A DNA stretch of 13,789 nucleotides, taken from JBEKYD01 sp052325345. Lineage in GTDB: Bacteria > Acidobacteriota > Terriglobia > Bryobacterales > Bryobacteraceae. The DNA lies in assembly GCA_052325345.1 (NCBI GenBank), contig JBKQVG010000253.1:1-13789 (forward strand), in the 5' to 3' direction. Below, piece after piece: positions 7,485 to 13,789 of this stretch. Both the position numbers and the translations under genes were made by a program. The notes under the pieces were generated by a model. The model made no database searches. It saw only the letters and a list, made by a program, of their open reading frames with translations, and was not told the origin of the DNA. Numbering within the stretch: the first letter of the stretch is position 1; each line of letters starts with the position of its first letter.

Positions 7485-8153
7485 TCAGTCGTTGGCTACG
7501 CCCGCCGGTTCCTGGTCTTCCATGAACTGGAGCAGCCGCTGGCGCACGGTGCGGACGTGGTCCCGCATGGCGCGTTCGGCGTCGTCGAGGGCGCCGTCTT
7601 CAAGCGCCTTGACAATGGCGGCGTGGCCATCCGGGGCGGTGCTGCTCGAGAGGTCGTAGGTTTTGCGCCGCGACAGCCAGATCTGGTTCTGGATGTTGGC
7701 CAGCAGGGAGCAAAGAAAACTATTGCCGGTGGCCTGGGCCAGCAGGGCGTGGAAGTGCACGTCCTCTTGAATATAATGCGGCTTGTCGTTGCCCTTGAGC
7801 AGCGCGCGCTGCCGTTTGAGGCTCTGGCGCAGCTCCGCCAGCAGCGCCGGCGTGACATTGGCGGTTCGGACCACGTGGGCTTCCAGCGCTTCGCGGGTGT
7901 CGTAGAGTTCGTTGATCTCGATCTCGGTAAGCCGTCTCAGGTAGGCGCCCTTGCGCGGCTCAATGCGGATCAGGCCCTCAGCTTCCAGGCGGTTGAGGGC
8001 CTCGCGGACGGGGGATTTGCTGATGCCGAGCTGGCCCGAAAGGAAATCCTCGGTCAACCGCGAGGTCTCATCGAGACGCCCCTGCAGGATGTACTCCCGG
8101 ATGCTGTTGTAGGCGAGCGTGGTGAGATTGCTGGGGATGTCAATCTTCTTCAT
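7485..8153 (-). CDS. GntR-family regulator, FCD subfamily (FadR/UxuR-like)
   Basis: A 222-residue DNA-binding regulator. The N-terminal winged helix is about residues 8-75: LAYNSIREYILQGRLDE, then the recognition segment QLGISKSPVREALNRLEAEG (41-60), and the wing LIRIEPRKGAYLRRL (61-75). The C-terminal all-helical FCD effector domain (about 80-215) shows a metal or ligand set fitting the family: D131 with H135 (EDVHFHALLAQATGN), H177 (DGHAAIVKAL) and H199 (MRDHV). FCD domains typically bind carboxylic acids, including sugar acids and their breakdown products. The ATG at 8153 with GAGAG upstream is preferred over the longer frame, which would overlap the transporter gene. It lies 32 bases downstream of the MFS gene on the same strand, so the two are probably co-transcribed, and it is the obvious candidate regulator of the locus. 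Confidence 0.93.
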   Translation of the reverse strand: MKKIDIPSNLTTLAYNSIREYILQGRLDETSRLTEDFLSGQLGISKSPVREALNRLEAEGLIRIEPRKGAYLRRLTEIEINELYDTREALEAHVVRTANVTPALLAELRQSLKRQRALLKGNDKPHYIQEDVHFHALLAQATGNSFLCSLLANIQNQIWLSRRKTYDLSSSTAPDGHAAIVKALEDGALDDAERAMRDHVRTVRQRLLQFMEDQEPAGVAND

Positions 8154-8185
8154 GCGGCTTTCTCTCAGCGTACAATTTTCAAGCC

Positions 8186-9475
8186 CTAAATTGCCAGCCT
8201 GCGGAAACCGCCGCCCAGCAGCGCCAGGCACAACACACCGGCGGCGGGCAGCAGACCGGCGATCACGAACACGGGAGCGAACGACAGTTTGTCCACCAGG
8301 TAGCCGGTGAGCAAGGGAAACAAGAGACCGCTGACGCCTCCGGCGATGCCGCTAAGACCGGTGACCCGTCCCACCGCACCATCCGGGAAAATATCGGAAA
8401 TGGCCGCGAACATATTCGCCGAAAGCGCCGTGTGGCCGAACATCACCAGGCAGATCAGCCCGATGGCGGTAGCCGCGGAGGGCGCCAGGGTTACGCAAAC
8501 GCTGACCGCGCAACAGGCGGCGCCGGCCCACATGGTCCCCAGCCGCGCGGCGGACAGGCTCACGCCGCGGCGCATCAGGTACCCAGCGGCCCAGCCTCCG
8601 CCCACGCTGCCCACGTCGCCGAACAGGTAGGGAATCCAGGAAAACATGCCGATGGCGGCCAGGCTCAGGCCGCGGGCCTGGAACAGATAAGCGGGCAGCC
8701 AGAACCAGTAGAACTGAATCACCGGGCCGACCAGCAAGCGGCAAAAAAGCAGGCCCCAGGTGGGCCGGCGCCGCAAAATCTCGCGGTTGGGCGGCGGCAG
8801 CCCGACGCGCGGCAAGCCGGCGAGGATGTACTCCCGTTCGGCCTCGGTGACGCCAGGGTGGCGGTCGAGCGGCTGGTACATGCGCCGCCACAAGATCAGC
8901 CACGCGAACCCTAGAAGGCTGGGGCCCAGAAACGCCATGCGCCAGCCGTAATGCAGGACGATATAGACGATAAGCGGGGGAGTGATGAGCGAGCCGATCA
9001 TCGAACCGGCGTTGAAAACCCCCACGGCGAAGGCCCGCTCCCGCGCCGGAAACCATTCGGAAACCACCTTCATGCCGCCCGAGAAATTACCACACTCGCC
9101 GGTTCCCATCCAGAACCGAACCGCTGAAAACTGGAACACGGTGCGCGCAAAAGTGTGCAACGCCGCCGCCAGCGACCACCACGATACGGAGAAGGAGAAG
9201 CCGTTGCGTACGCCGATGCGATCCATCAGCCATCCCACCGGAAACTCGCCCACCATCATGCCGAACATGAAGGCGGAGACGATGCGCCCATAATCGGTAT
9301 TGGTCAGGTGCAATTGCTGGCGCAGCACCGGCGCCACCACCGACAGCGTCTGCCGGTGGACGAAGTTGATCACCGTCACCAGAAACAGGAGGGCCAGGAT
9401 GCGCCATCGGTATTGCCGCCAAGGGGAGGGCAGGGCGCTTTCGGCCGGCGCGGCGTTGCTGGTGCTGGGATCCAC
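8186..9475 (-). CDS. MFS transporter, anion:cation symporter family (hexuronate-type)
   Basis: A 429-residue inner-membrane permease with about 12 hydrophobic segments, the first at about 25-47. The family context is ExuT/GudP-like sugar-acid and organic-anion symporters. The first helix ends in INFVHRQTLSVVAP (36-49), the equivalent of the usual NY.DRQ.L, here with His40 in place of Asp, which may alter proton coupling. Motif A is GWLMDRIGVRNG (81-92). RFWMGTGECGNFSGGMKV (120-137) and WFPARERAFAVGVFNAGSM (141-159) are typical of this family. The central loop (about 198-240) is charged. The start is the GTG at 9475; an in-frame TAG lies immediately upstream. There is no clear ribosome site. 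It diverges from the transaldolase over a short AT-rich promoter region and precedes the GntR gene, which points to a sugar acid or related anion as substrate. Confidence 0.9.
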   Translation of the reverse strand: MDPSTSNAAPAESALPSPWRQYRWRILALLFLVTVINFVHRQTLSVVAPVLRQQLHLTNTDYGRIVSAFMFGMMVGEFPVGWLMDRIGVRNGFSFSVSWWSLAAALHTFARTVFQFSAVRFWMGTGECGNFSGGMKVVSEWFPARERAFAVGVFNAGSMIGSLITPPLIVYIVLHYGWRMAFLGPSLLGFAWLILWRRMYQPLDRHPGVTEAEREYILAGLPRVGLPPPNREILRRRPTWGLLFCRLLVGPVIQFYWFWLPAYLFQARGLSLAAIGMFSWIPYLFGDVGSVGGGWAAGYLMRRGVSLSAARLGTMWAGAACCAVSVCVTLAPSAATAIGLICLVMFGHTALSANMFAAISDIFPDGAVGRVTGLSGIAGGVSGLLFPLLTGYLVDKLSFAPVFVIAGLLPAAGVLCLALLGGGFRRLAI

Positions 9476-9487
9476 TATTTTTCCGTA

Positions 9488-9501
9488 CCTAACATATCAA
9501 A
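9488..9501 (-). promoter_or_regulatory. Candidate operator site 1 (MFS/transaldolase divergent promoter)
   Basis: Read on the minus strand this is TTTGATATGTTAGG, matching site 2 (10231-10244) at 13 of 14 bases. It lies in a larger imperfect palindrome at 9491-9512 whose outer arms are AACAT and ATGTT. It overlaps the -35 region of the transaldolase promoter and sits 13 bases before the MFS start codon, so a bound repressor could block both directions. The binding protein is inferred to be the GntR regulator of this locus. Confidence 0.5.
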
Positions 9502-9517
9502 TTTCAGATGTTATAAT
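9489..9517 (+). promoter_or_regulatory. Sigma-70-type promoter of the transaldolase gene
   Basis: A perfect -10 box TATAAT lies at 9512-9517. Seventeen bases upstream is CTAACA (9489-9494), four of six matches to the -35 consensus. Only 9 bases separate the -10 box from the ATG at 9527, so transcription should start at about 9524, essentially at the start codon. There is no Shine-Dalgarno, which agrees with a leaderless message. Confidence 0.6.
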
Positions 9518-9526
9518 CTTGGCCGT

Positions 9527-10228
9527 ATGCAACTGTTCATCGACACCGCAAAAGTGGACGAAATCCGCACCGCCGCCGGTTGGGGCATTCTGGACGGAGT
9601 CACCACCAACCCGACTCACATCGCCGCCACCGGCCGGCCCTTCGAGGACGTGCTGCGGGAGATCTTCTCCCTGGTCGACGGCCCCATCAGCGTCGAAACC
9701 GTCAGCCTGGACGCCGAAGGGATCGTGGTCGAGGGCCGCGCCATCGCACGCTTCCATCCCAACGCCGTGGTCAAGGTGCCGGTCATGATCGAAGGCCTCA
9801 AGGCCGTAAAGCGGCTTGCCGCCGAAAACATACCCACCAACGTTACGCTGTGTTTCAGCGCGACGCAAGCTTTTCTGGCGGCCAAGGCCGGCGCCACCTA
9901 TATCAGCCCGTTCCTTCACCGCAAGGAAATGGCGGGCGAGGACGGCATCGCGCTCGTCCGGCAGATCCGCGCCATCTACGACCGCTACGGGTACAAGACT
10001 AAAGTGCTGGCCGCGAGCATCCGCACGGTGAAAGAAGTGCTCGACTGTCTGCTGGCGGGCGCCGACGTGGCCACCATGCCGTTCGATATGCTGCAGGCCC
10101 TGTACCAGCACTCCATGACCGACGCCGGCCTGGCCATGTTCCTCAACGATTGGAAAAAAGTACCGCCGGCGAAATTGTTCGCCGACGCCCATGCCGGCGG
10201 CCGCCGACCGGCGGATGCGGGAATGTGA
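9527..10228 (+). CDS. tal: Small transaldolase (Tal/FSA family, TalC/MipB type)
   Basis: A 233-residue single-domain class I aldolase of the transaldolase/fructose-6-phosphate aldolase family (about 215-220 residues is usual; the extra tail after about 220 is Gly/Arg/Ala-rich). The Schiff-base lysine is K83 in VVKVPVMIEGL (81-91). Other family blocks are DGVTTNPTHIAATG (23-36), VTLCFSATQAFLAAKAGATY (106-125), ISPFLHR (126-132) and KVLAASIRTVKEV (159-171). At two positions that separate E. coli FSA (Gln59, Tyr131) from transaldolases, it has Glu57 and Phe129. This favours sedoheptulose-7-P/glyceraldehyde-3-P transaldolase activity over FSA, although automatic annotation may call it fsa. The start at 9527 follows the TATAAT box, and the frame upstream is antisense to the MFS gene. 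It is probably co-transcribed with the oxidoreductase, 23 bases downstream. Confidence 0.92.
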   Translation: MQLFIDTAKVDEIRTAAGWGILDGVTTNPTHIAATGRPFEDVLREIFSLVDGPISVETVSLDAEGIVVEGRAIARFHPNAVVKVPVMIEGLKAVKRLAAENIPTNVTLCFSATQAFLAAKAGATYISPFLHRKEMAGEDGIALVRQIRAIYDRYGYKTKVLAASIRTVKEVLDCLLAGADVATMPFDMLQALYQHSMTDAGLAMFLNDWKKVPPAKLFADAHAGGRRPADAGM

Positions 10229-10230
10229 TA

Positions 10231-10244
10231 TTTGATATCTTAGG
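10231..10244 (+). promoter_or_regulatory. Candidate operator site 2 (ahead of the oxidoreductase)
   Basis: TTTGATATCTTAGG differs from site 1 at one base. It overlaps a perfect inverted repeat GATAT-TTG-ATATC (10227-10239), which begins inside the TGA stop of the transaldolase gene. The last bases run into the ribosome site of the oxidoreductase (AGGAG, 10242-10246), so part of the resemblance at that end could reflect translation rather than protein binding. Confidence 0.4.
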
Positions 10245-10251
10245 AGCCGAA

Positions 10252-11433
10252 ATGGACAACCAAACCAACAGACGCTCGTTCCTGATGACAGCGGGAGCCT
10301 CCGCGCTCGCCGCCGGTGCCTCGGTGCTCGAGGCCCAGCCCGAAAAGCCGATCCGGCTCGCCATCATTGGAACCGGACACCGGGGGTGGGCCCACTTAGC
10401 CATCCTGAAAACCCTACCCCAATTCCAAGTGGTGGCCATCGCCGACCCCACACCCGCGAACCTGGACCGCGGGGCCAGCCTCGCTCCCGGCGCGAAAACC
10501 TATTCGGACTATCGCAAGCTGCTCAGCGAACGGCACGACATCGATGCCGTCGTGGTCATCACCCCGAGTTTCTTGCACGCCGAGGCGGCCATCGCGGCGC
10601 TCGACCGCGGCTTTCCGGTCTTGTGCGAGAAACCCATGGCCACCACCGTGGAAGACGCCAACCGCATGATCGAAGCATCGCGAAAGTCGGGAAAACTACT
10701 GTATATCGGTTTTCAAAAACGCCTGGTTCCCGCCACCGCCAAAATGCACGAATTGGCCGCCGCCGGGGCAATCGGCCCGATCGAGCTGGTCAGCGGCAAT
10801 CTCTTCCGCGGCGACTGGAATCCGCAAAGCTGGAAGTACACGGACCCAAAGACCGGCGTCGCCACCAACTGGCGATACCTCACCTTCACGGAGGGAAGCG
10901 CGCTTCTGGAAGACGGCATTCACGAGCTCGATTCGCTCAACTGGATGATATCGAGCCCCGTGGTCCGCGTCATGGCCAGCGGCGGCAACAACGTCTTCAA
11001 GCAGCGCGAGACCGCCGATCATGTCGCCACCATCGTCGAATATGAGAGCGGCGTCAAGCTCATTTTCGAATTGTGCCTGTTTGCGCCGAATGCCGGTCCG
11101 GGAAGCCGCCGGATGGTGCTCATCGGCAGCGACGGCGTGATGGAGCCGGAGCCCGAAAAGAGCCGCGTGGCAATTCGCAGCCGCTCCGGCCATGCCGTGC
11201 GCTACGTGGATGTGGTGGACCACACACCGAAAGCGGCCACCGCCAACGAAGTCGGTTCGGCGCAGGATCCGGAAACCTATCAGCAATACCTCAAGTTTGC
11301 GAACTGTCTGCGCACCGGAGCCGCGCCCCCGGTCAGCCCGCAGGATGGAAAGACCGCCATCAAGCTGGTGCTGCTCGCCGAGAAATCCTGGCGCACGCAC
11401 CGCATCATGAACTGGAACGATCTGCCCGCATAA
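10252..11433 (+). CDS. Tat-exported Gfo/Idh/MocA-family oxidoreductase
   Basis: A 393-residue NAD(P)-dependent sugar or polyol dehydrogenase-type protein. A twin-arginine signal opens it: NRRSFLMTAGASALAAGASV (6-25) with likely cleavage near LEAQP (26-30). The Rossmann fold starts at IRLAIIGTGHRGWAHLA (34-50). The hallmark EKP is at 126-128 (K127 the expected catalytic lysine), and ALLEDGIHELDSLNWM (217-232) supplies the second-half Asp/His pair (D221, H224). A Tat signal fits a protein that folds with its nucleotide inside the cell before export, as in glucose-fructose oxidoreductase, so it probably works in the periplasm with tightly held cofactor. The ATG at 10252 has AGGAG five bases upstream. 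The next gene follows after 11 bases and is also Tat-exported. The substrate cannot be read from the sequence. Confidence 0.92.
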   Translation: MDNQTNRRSFLMTAGASALAAGASVLEAQPEKPIRLAIIGTGHRGWAHLAILKTLPQFQVVAIADPTPANLDRGASLAPGAKTYSDYRKLLSERHDIDAVVVITPSFLHAEAAIAALDRGFPVLCEKPMATTVEDANRMIEASRKSGKLLYIGFQKRLVPATAKMHELAAAGAIGPIELVSGNLFRGDWNPQSWKYTDPKTGVATNWRYLTFTEGSALLEDGIHELDSLNWMISSPVVRVMASGGNNVFKQRETADHVATIVEYESGVKLIFELCLFAPNAGPGSRRMVLIGSDGVMEPEPEKSRVAIRSRSGHAVRYVDVVDHTPKAATANEVGSAQDPETYQQYLKFANCLRTGAAPPVSPQDGKTAIKLVLLAEKSWRTHRIMNWNDLPA

Positions 11434-11444
11434 GAGCCATTGCG

Positions 11445-12290
11445 ATGCAGCGCAGACAGTTTCTGGTTTCGGCACTGGCGGCCGCCGTCGGAGCGGCTGC
11501 CAAGCGGGGCGCGGCGGCGGCCGCCCTGAAATTCGGCCACCGTCAGGCGAACATGGTCAACGACCCGGGACCGGCTGTGTTCGATCTGGCGAAACAGATT
11601 CACGGCCTTTCCGGCGTCGAGTTGCAGGTGTTTTTCAAGGGTACTACGCTTTGGGACCAGGACACCTTGCTCGCCTATGGGCGCGCGGCGGCTCGAACCG
11701 GATTGACCATCCCGTCGGTGGCCGGAGTCTGGCCGCCGGGAGCTTCCCTCCTTCAGCCCAGCGCGGAAGAAAATCTGCGCAAGGCCGTCCGCACCGCGGA
11801 ATCGCTGCACGCGACCACCATTCTGGCGGCTTGCTTCGAACAGAACTGCCCCAAAATGGACCAGCAACAATCGTACGGGCCGGTGGTGGAGCTTCTGCAA
11901 AGAGTGTCCGGCGCCGCCCGCGACGCCGGGGTCACCATCGGTATGGAAACCTCCAATTCTCCCGCCGACGACCGCAAGCTCATCGACCTGGTGGACCGCG
12001 CCAGCGTGAAGGTCTACTACGACATGGATAACGTGGAACGATACCACACCGGGCAAGCCGTACCCGGCATTGCAGTTTTGAAGAGCCGCATTCGTCAGGT
12101 CCATCTGAAGAACGAAGACCGTCTGCTGGAGCAACCCGGACGCGTCAACTGGGCCGAGGCCGTGAAAGGACTGGCTGCGATCGGCTATGCCGGTTGGTTC
12201 GTCTTCGAGACCTCCCATTCCAGCCCGCAGCAGTGCATCGACGCCACCCAAAAAAATATCGCCTTTGTAACGCGCCACTTCGCGCTATAA
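11445..12290 (+). CDS. Tat-exported TIM-barrel sugar isomerase/epimerase-like protein (AP endonuclease 2 family)
   Basis: A 281-residue protein of the xylose-isomerase-like TIM-barrel superfamily (sugar phosphate isomerase/epimerase group). The N-terminus is a twin-arginine signal, MQRRQFLVSALAAAVGAAAK (1-20), followed by an Ala-rich stretch. Likely metal ligands are E168 (TIGMETSNS), D193 or D195 (YYDMDNVERYHTG), H220 (RQVHLKNED) and E255 (FVFETSH), the usual Glu/Asp/His/Glu set. GVEL at 57-60 fits the first barrel strand. The ATG at 11445 is 11 bases after the oxidoreductase stop. AAGAG at 11432-11436 overlaps that stop codon and is the probable ribosome site. The longer upstream frame is antiphase to the oxidoreductase and is rejected. 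Pairing with a Gfo/Idh enzyme suggests sequential oxidation and epimerisation or cleavage of a sugar in the periplasm. Confidence 0.9.
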   Translation: MQRRQFLVSALAAAVGAAAKRGAAAAALKFGHRQANMVNDPGPAVFDLAKQIHGLSGVELQVFFKGTTLWDQDTLLAYGRAAARTGLTIPSVAGVWPPGASLLQPSAEENLRKAVRTAESLHATTILAACFEQNCPKMDQQQSYGPVVELLQRVSGAARDAGVTIGMETSNSPADDRKLIDLVDRASVKVYYDMDNVERYHTGQAVPGIAVLKSRIRQVHLKNEDRLLEQPGRVNWAEAVKGLAAIGYAGWFVFETSHSSPQQCIDATQKNIAFVTRHFAL

Positions 12291-12415
12291 ACGACACGTT
12301 CCGGCGACCCCAATCCCCTGTACGCTCCCCTGGCGCGGGATAGTAATTCGAGTATTTCGATTGATATTACGGTGATTGGATTATAGGCGCGGCGTCAGCA
12401 CAAAGAGACTTGGTA

Positions 12416-12444
12416 TTGACACGTTTTAAGATATGTGGTATATC
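12416..12444 (+). promoter_or_regulatory. Sigma-70-type promoter of the TonB receptor gene
   Basis: A perfect -35 TTGACA (12416-12421), a 17-base spacer and TATATC (12439-12444) as -10. Transcription would start near 12451, giving a leader of about 170 bases. The promoter lies in an AT-rich island in the 332-base gap 12291-12622; upstream of it (12291-12415) I see only AT-rich sequence and no gene. Confidence 0.65.
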
Positions 12445-12445
12445 A
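12430..12445 (+). promoter_or_regulatory. Candidate operator site 3 (on the receptor -10 box)
   Basis: An inverted repeat GATAT-GTGGT-ATATC (12430-12444) covers the -10 box. Within it TGGTATATCA (12436-12445) aligns with TGATATGTTA of site 1 and TGATATCTTA of site 2 as TGRTATNTYA. It also resembles the TGGTATACCA core that I recall for E. coli UxuR/ExuR sites, which are GntR/FCD regulators. A protein bound here would block polymerase. Confidence 0.4.
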
Positions 12446-12450
12446 TACTT

Positions 12451-12622
12451 CAATTGGAAGTTGCTTCGGCGGTGCACTGTGTTTCGGCCGCCATGCGGAG
12501 TTAAGGCCGGACGACGGTCTGAGTGTGCTGCCTGCCCGTGCCTTGAAGGACGGCGGGTAGTAGTCTTTCGGGTCCCAGCCATGTAGGTCCCGTCCCCGGG
12601 GGGCGGGCAAGGAGATCCACTG
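12451..12622 (+). ncRNA. Structured 5' leader of the receptor mRNA
   Basis: About 170 GC-rich bases between the predicted start of transcription and the ATG, without a convincing ORF. Four stems follow in series: GGCGG 12468-12472 with CCGCC 12488-12492; AGGCCG 12504-12509 with CGGTCT 12515-12520; an 11-pair stem 12528-12539 with 12550-12560 (one bulged C); and a 7-pair stem 12589-12595 with 12601-12607. The last ends one base before the AAGGAG ribosome site (12609-12614). An ATG-TAG start-stop lies at 12581-12586. It matches no riboswitch class I can recognise by eye. Confidence 0.4.
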
Positions 12623-13789
12623 ATGTTACGTCATCGACGCTTTGTCAGCGTTGCTTCAAGCCTGTTTGCTCTTTTCTGCTTCTCCCTTCTCACCAGCGCT
12701 CTTTTCGGCCAGGCAACCGGTAGCATTGGCGGCACCGTGACCGATTCGAGCGGCGCGCTTGTGCCAAGCGCCAGCGTCTCCTGCAAAAACCTGGAGACGG
12801 GTCTCAACCGCACAACGGAAACCAATTCGGCCGGAATTTTCCAGTTTCCCGACCTCCCGATCGGGCAGTACGAACTGAGTTTCACCAAACAGGGCTTCCG
12901 GGCGCAGAAGGCCCAGAATCTCAACCTGGTAACCGGCCAGACCATGGACCTGAAGATCCAGTTGCAGGTAGGTGACGCCTCCCAGTCCGTCACCGTAAGC
13001 GGCGAGGCTCCACTGGTGCAAAGCGCAAGCTCCAGCGTTCAGTCTTCCGTGACGGAAACCCAGATGCAGGACTTGCCCCTGAACGGGCGCAATGCGTTGC
13101 AACTGACCACGCTCACTCCGGGAACGGCCATTACCGACGTCGGCACCGAATCCGGCCAGCAGGACAACCGCGGGCTGACAGTAAACGGATTGCGCGCCAC
13201 CCAGAACAACTTTCTGCTCGACGGCACCATCTACAACGACCGTTTCTTCGACTCGGTGCCCACCATGCCCGACCCGGACGCACTGGAGGAATTCACCATT
13301 CAGTCCTCAGATTACAGCGCGCAGTATGGCGGCGCGGGCGCGCTGGTGCAGTTGTCGACGCGCTCGGGCACCAACAGTCTGCACGGCACGGCCTTCGATT
13401 TCCTGCGGAATACCGATCTCGACGGCAGAAATTATTTCGCCTTGAAGCTGCCTCCGTACCATCAAAACCAGTTTGGCGGCACCGTCGGCGGTCCCATCAA
13501 AAAGAACCGGACGTTCTTCTTCTTCTCCGCCCAGGACACGCAGCGCCGCTCGGCGCCAAGTCCGGCTAGCTTCACTCCACCCACAGCCGCTCAGCGAAAC
13601 GGCGATTTTTCGGCGCTGCTTCCCACGACGATTAAAAACCCGTCCACCGGCACGCCATTCCCGGGTAATATCATTCCGCAGAGCCTGATCGATCCGGTCG
13701 CGGTCAAGATTGCCAACGCACTGCTGCCCTTGCCCAATAGCGGCACGCAATGGGTTGGCGTCGAGAATCAAAACCTCGACGACACCCAG
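12623..13789 (+). CDS. TonB-dependent receptor, Oar-like, partial (cut by right edge)
   Basis: The first 389 residues of an outer-membrane TonB-dependent transporter; it runs off the window, and acidobacterial members are often about 1,000-1,200 residues. The signal peptide is about 1-30 (FVSVASSLFALFCFSLLTSA, then LFGQ). A carboxypeptidase regulatory-like beta domain follows (about 34-115: GSIGGTVTDSSGALVPSASV, TETNSAGIFQFPDLPIGQYE). The plug (about 120-250) contains LPLNGRNALQLTTLTPG (151-167), VNGLRATQNNFLLDG (187-201) and FTIQSSDYSAQYGGAGA (224-240). Barrel strands start near 250 (STRSGTNSLHGTAFDFLRN, 245-263; GGTVGGPIKKNRTFFFFS, 285-302). The ATG at 12623 has AAGGAG eight bases upstream. 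No SusD-like partner is visible in the window. The location suggests uptake of the sugar-derived compound used by the upstream genes. Confidence 0.93.
   Translation, partial: MLRHRRFVSVASSLFALFCFSLLTSALFGQATGSIGGTVTDSSGALVPSASVSCKNLETGLNRTTETNSAGIFQFPDLPIGQYELSFTKQGFRAQKAQNLNLVTGQTMDLKIQLQVGDASQSVTVSGEAPLVQSASSSVQSSVTETQMQDLPLNGRNALQLTTLTPGTAITDVGTESGQQDNRGLTVNGLRATQNNFLLDGTIYNDRFFDSVPTMPDPDALEEFTIQSSDYSAQYGGAGALVQLSTRSGTNSLHGTAFDFLRNTDLDGRNYFALKLPPYHQNQFGGTVGGPIKKNRTFFFFSAQDTQRRSAPSPASFTPPTAAQRNGDFSALLPTTIKNPSTGTPFPGNIIPQSLIDPVAVKIANALLPLPNSGTQWVGVENQNLDDTQ

Noticed and set aside
9155..9526. Longer N-terminus for the transaldolase
   Set aside because: It would be antisense to the MFS gene and upstream of the TATAAT promoter. 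The family begins MQLFIDTAKV at 9527.
12361..12370. TTGATATTAC as a fourth operator site
   Set aside because: Only the TTGATAT half matches; there is no inverted partner, and AT-rich sequence here gives chance matches.
12493..12504. Three-codon ORF ATG-CGG-AGT-TAA in the receptor leader
   Set aside because: It has no ribosome site and lies between predicted stems; most likely chance.

Overview
The window looks like a piece of a GC-rich acidobacterial chromosome, most likely a Solibacter/Bryobacter-type organism (Bryobacterales). This is an inference. It rests on the Oar-like TonB receptor at the right edge with its LPLNGRN plug motif, the two consecutive twin-arginine-exported sugar enzymes, the large secreted M14 peptidase with a glutamine-amidotransferase-like tail, and high GC throughout. 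No RNA gene, CRISPR array, transposase or phage gene was seen.

Layout. Positions 1-1233 look like an accessory region. An unrecognised minus-strand gene runs off the left edge and may be coupled to a small upstream ORF. It diverges from a DUF4160/DUF2442 pair of the toxin-antitoxin-like kind. Positions 1234-1537 are non-coding and carry inverted repeats, including a 90-bp REP-like element. Positions 1538-4435 (minus) encode a 965-residue exported M14 carboxypeptidase-like protein. Diverging from it is a housekeeping pair, cytidylate kinase (cmk) and a monofunctional aspartokinase (lysC), separated by one base. Convergent to that pair is a small two-CBS protein.

Positions 7485-13789 form a carbohydrate-use locus. 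On the minus strand a hexuronate-type MFS transporter is followed by a GntR/FCD regulator. On the plus strand lie a small transaldolase (Tal/FSA family), a Tat-exported Gfo/Idh/MocA oxidoreductase and a Tat-exported TIM-barrel isomerase/epimerase. A separate promoter with a long structured leader then precedes a TonB-dependent receptor cut by the window edge. A plausible reading is that the receptor imports a sugar or glycoside across the outer membrane, the two Tat proteins oxidise and isomerise it in the periplasm, the MFS protein carries the product inward, the transaldolase feeds it into the pentose phosphate pool, and the GntR protein senses an acidic intermediate.

The most notable unexplained signal is an AT-rich motif, TGRTATNTYA. 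It occurs in the divergent MFS/transaldolase promoter, ahead of the oxidoreductase, and on the -10 box of the receptor promoter. It is a candidate operator tying these units into one GntR-controlled regulon.
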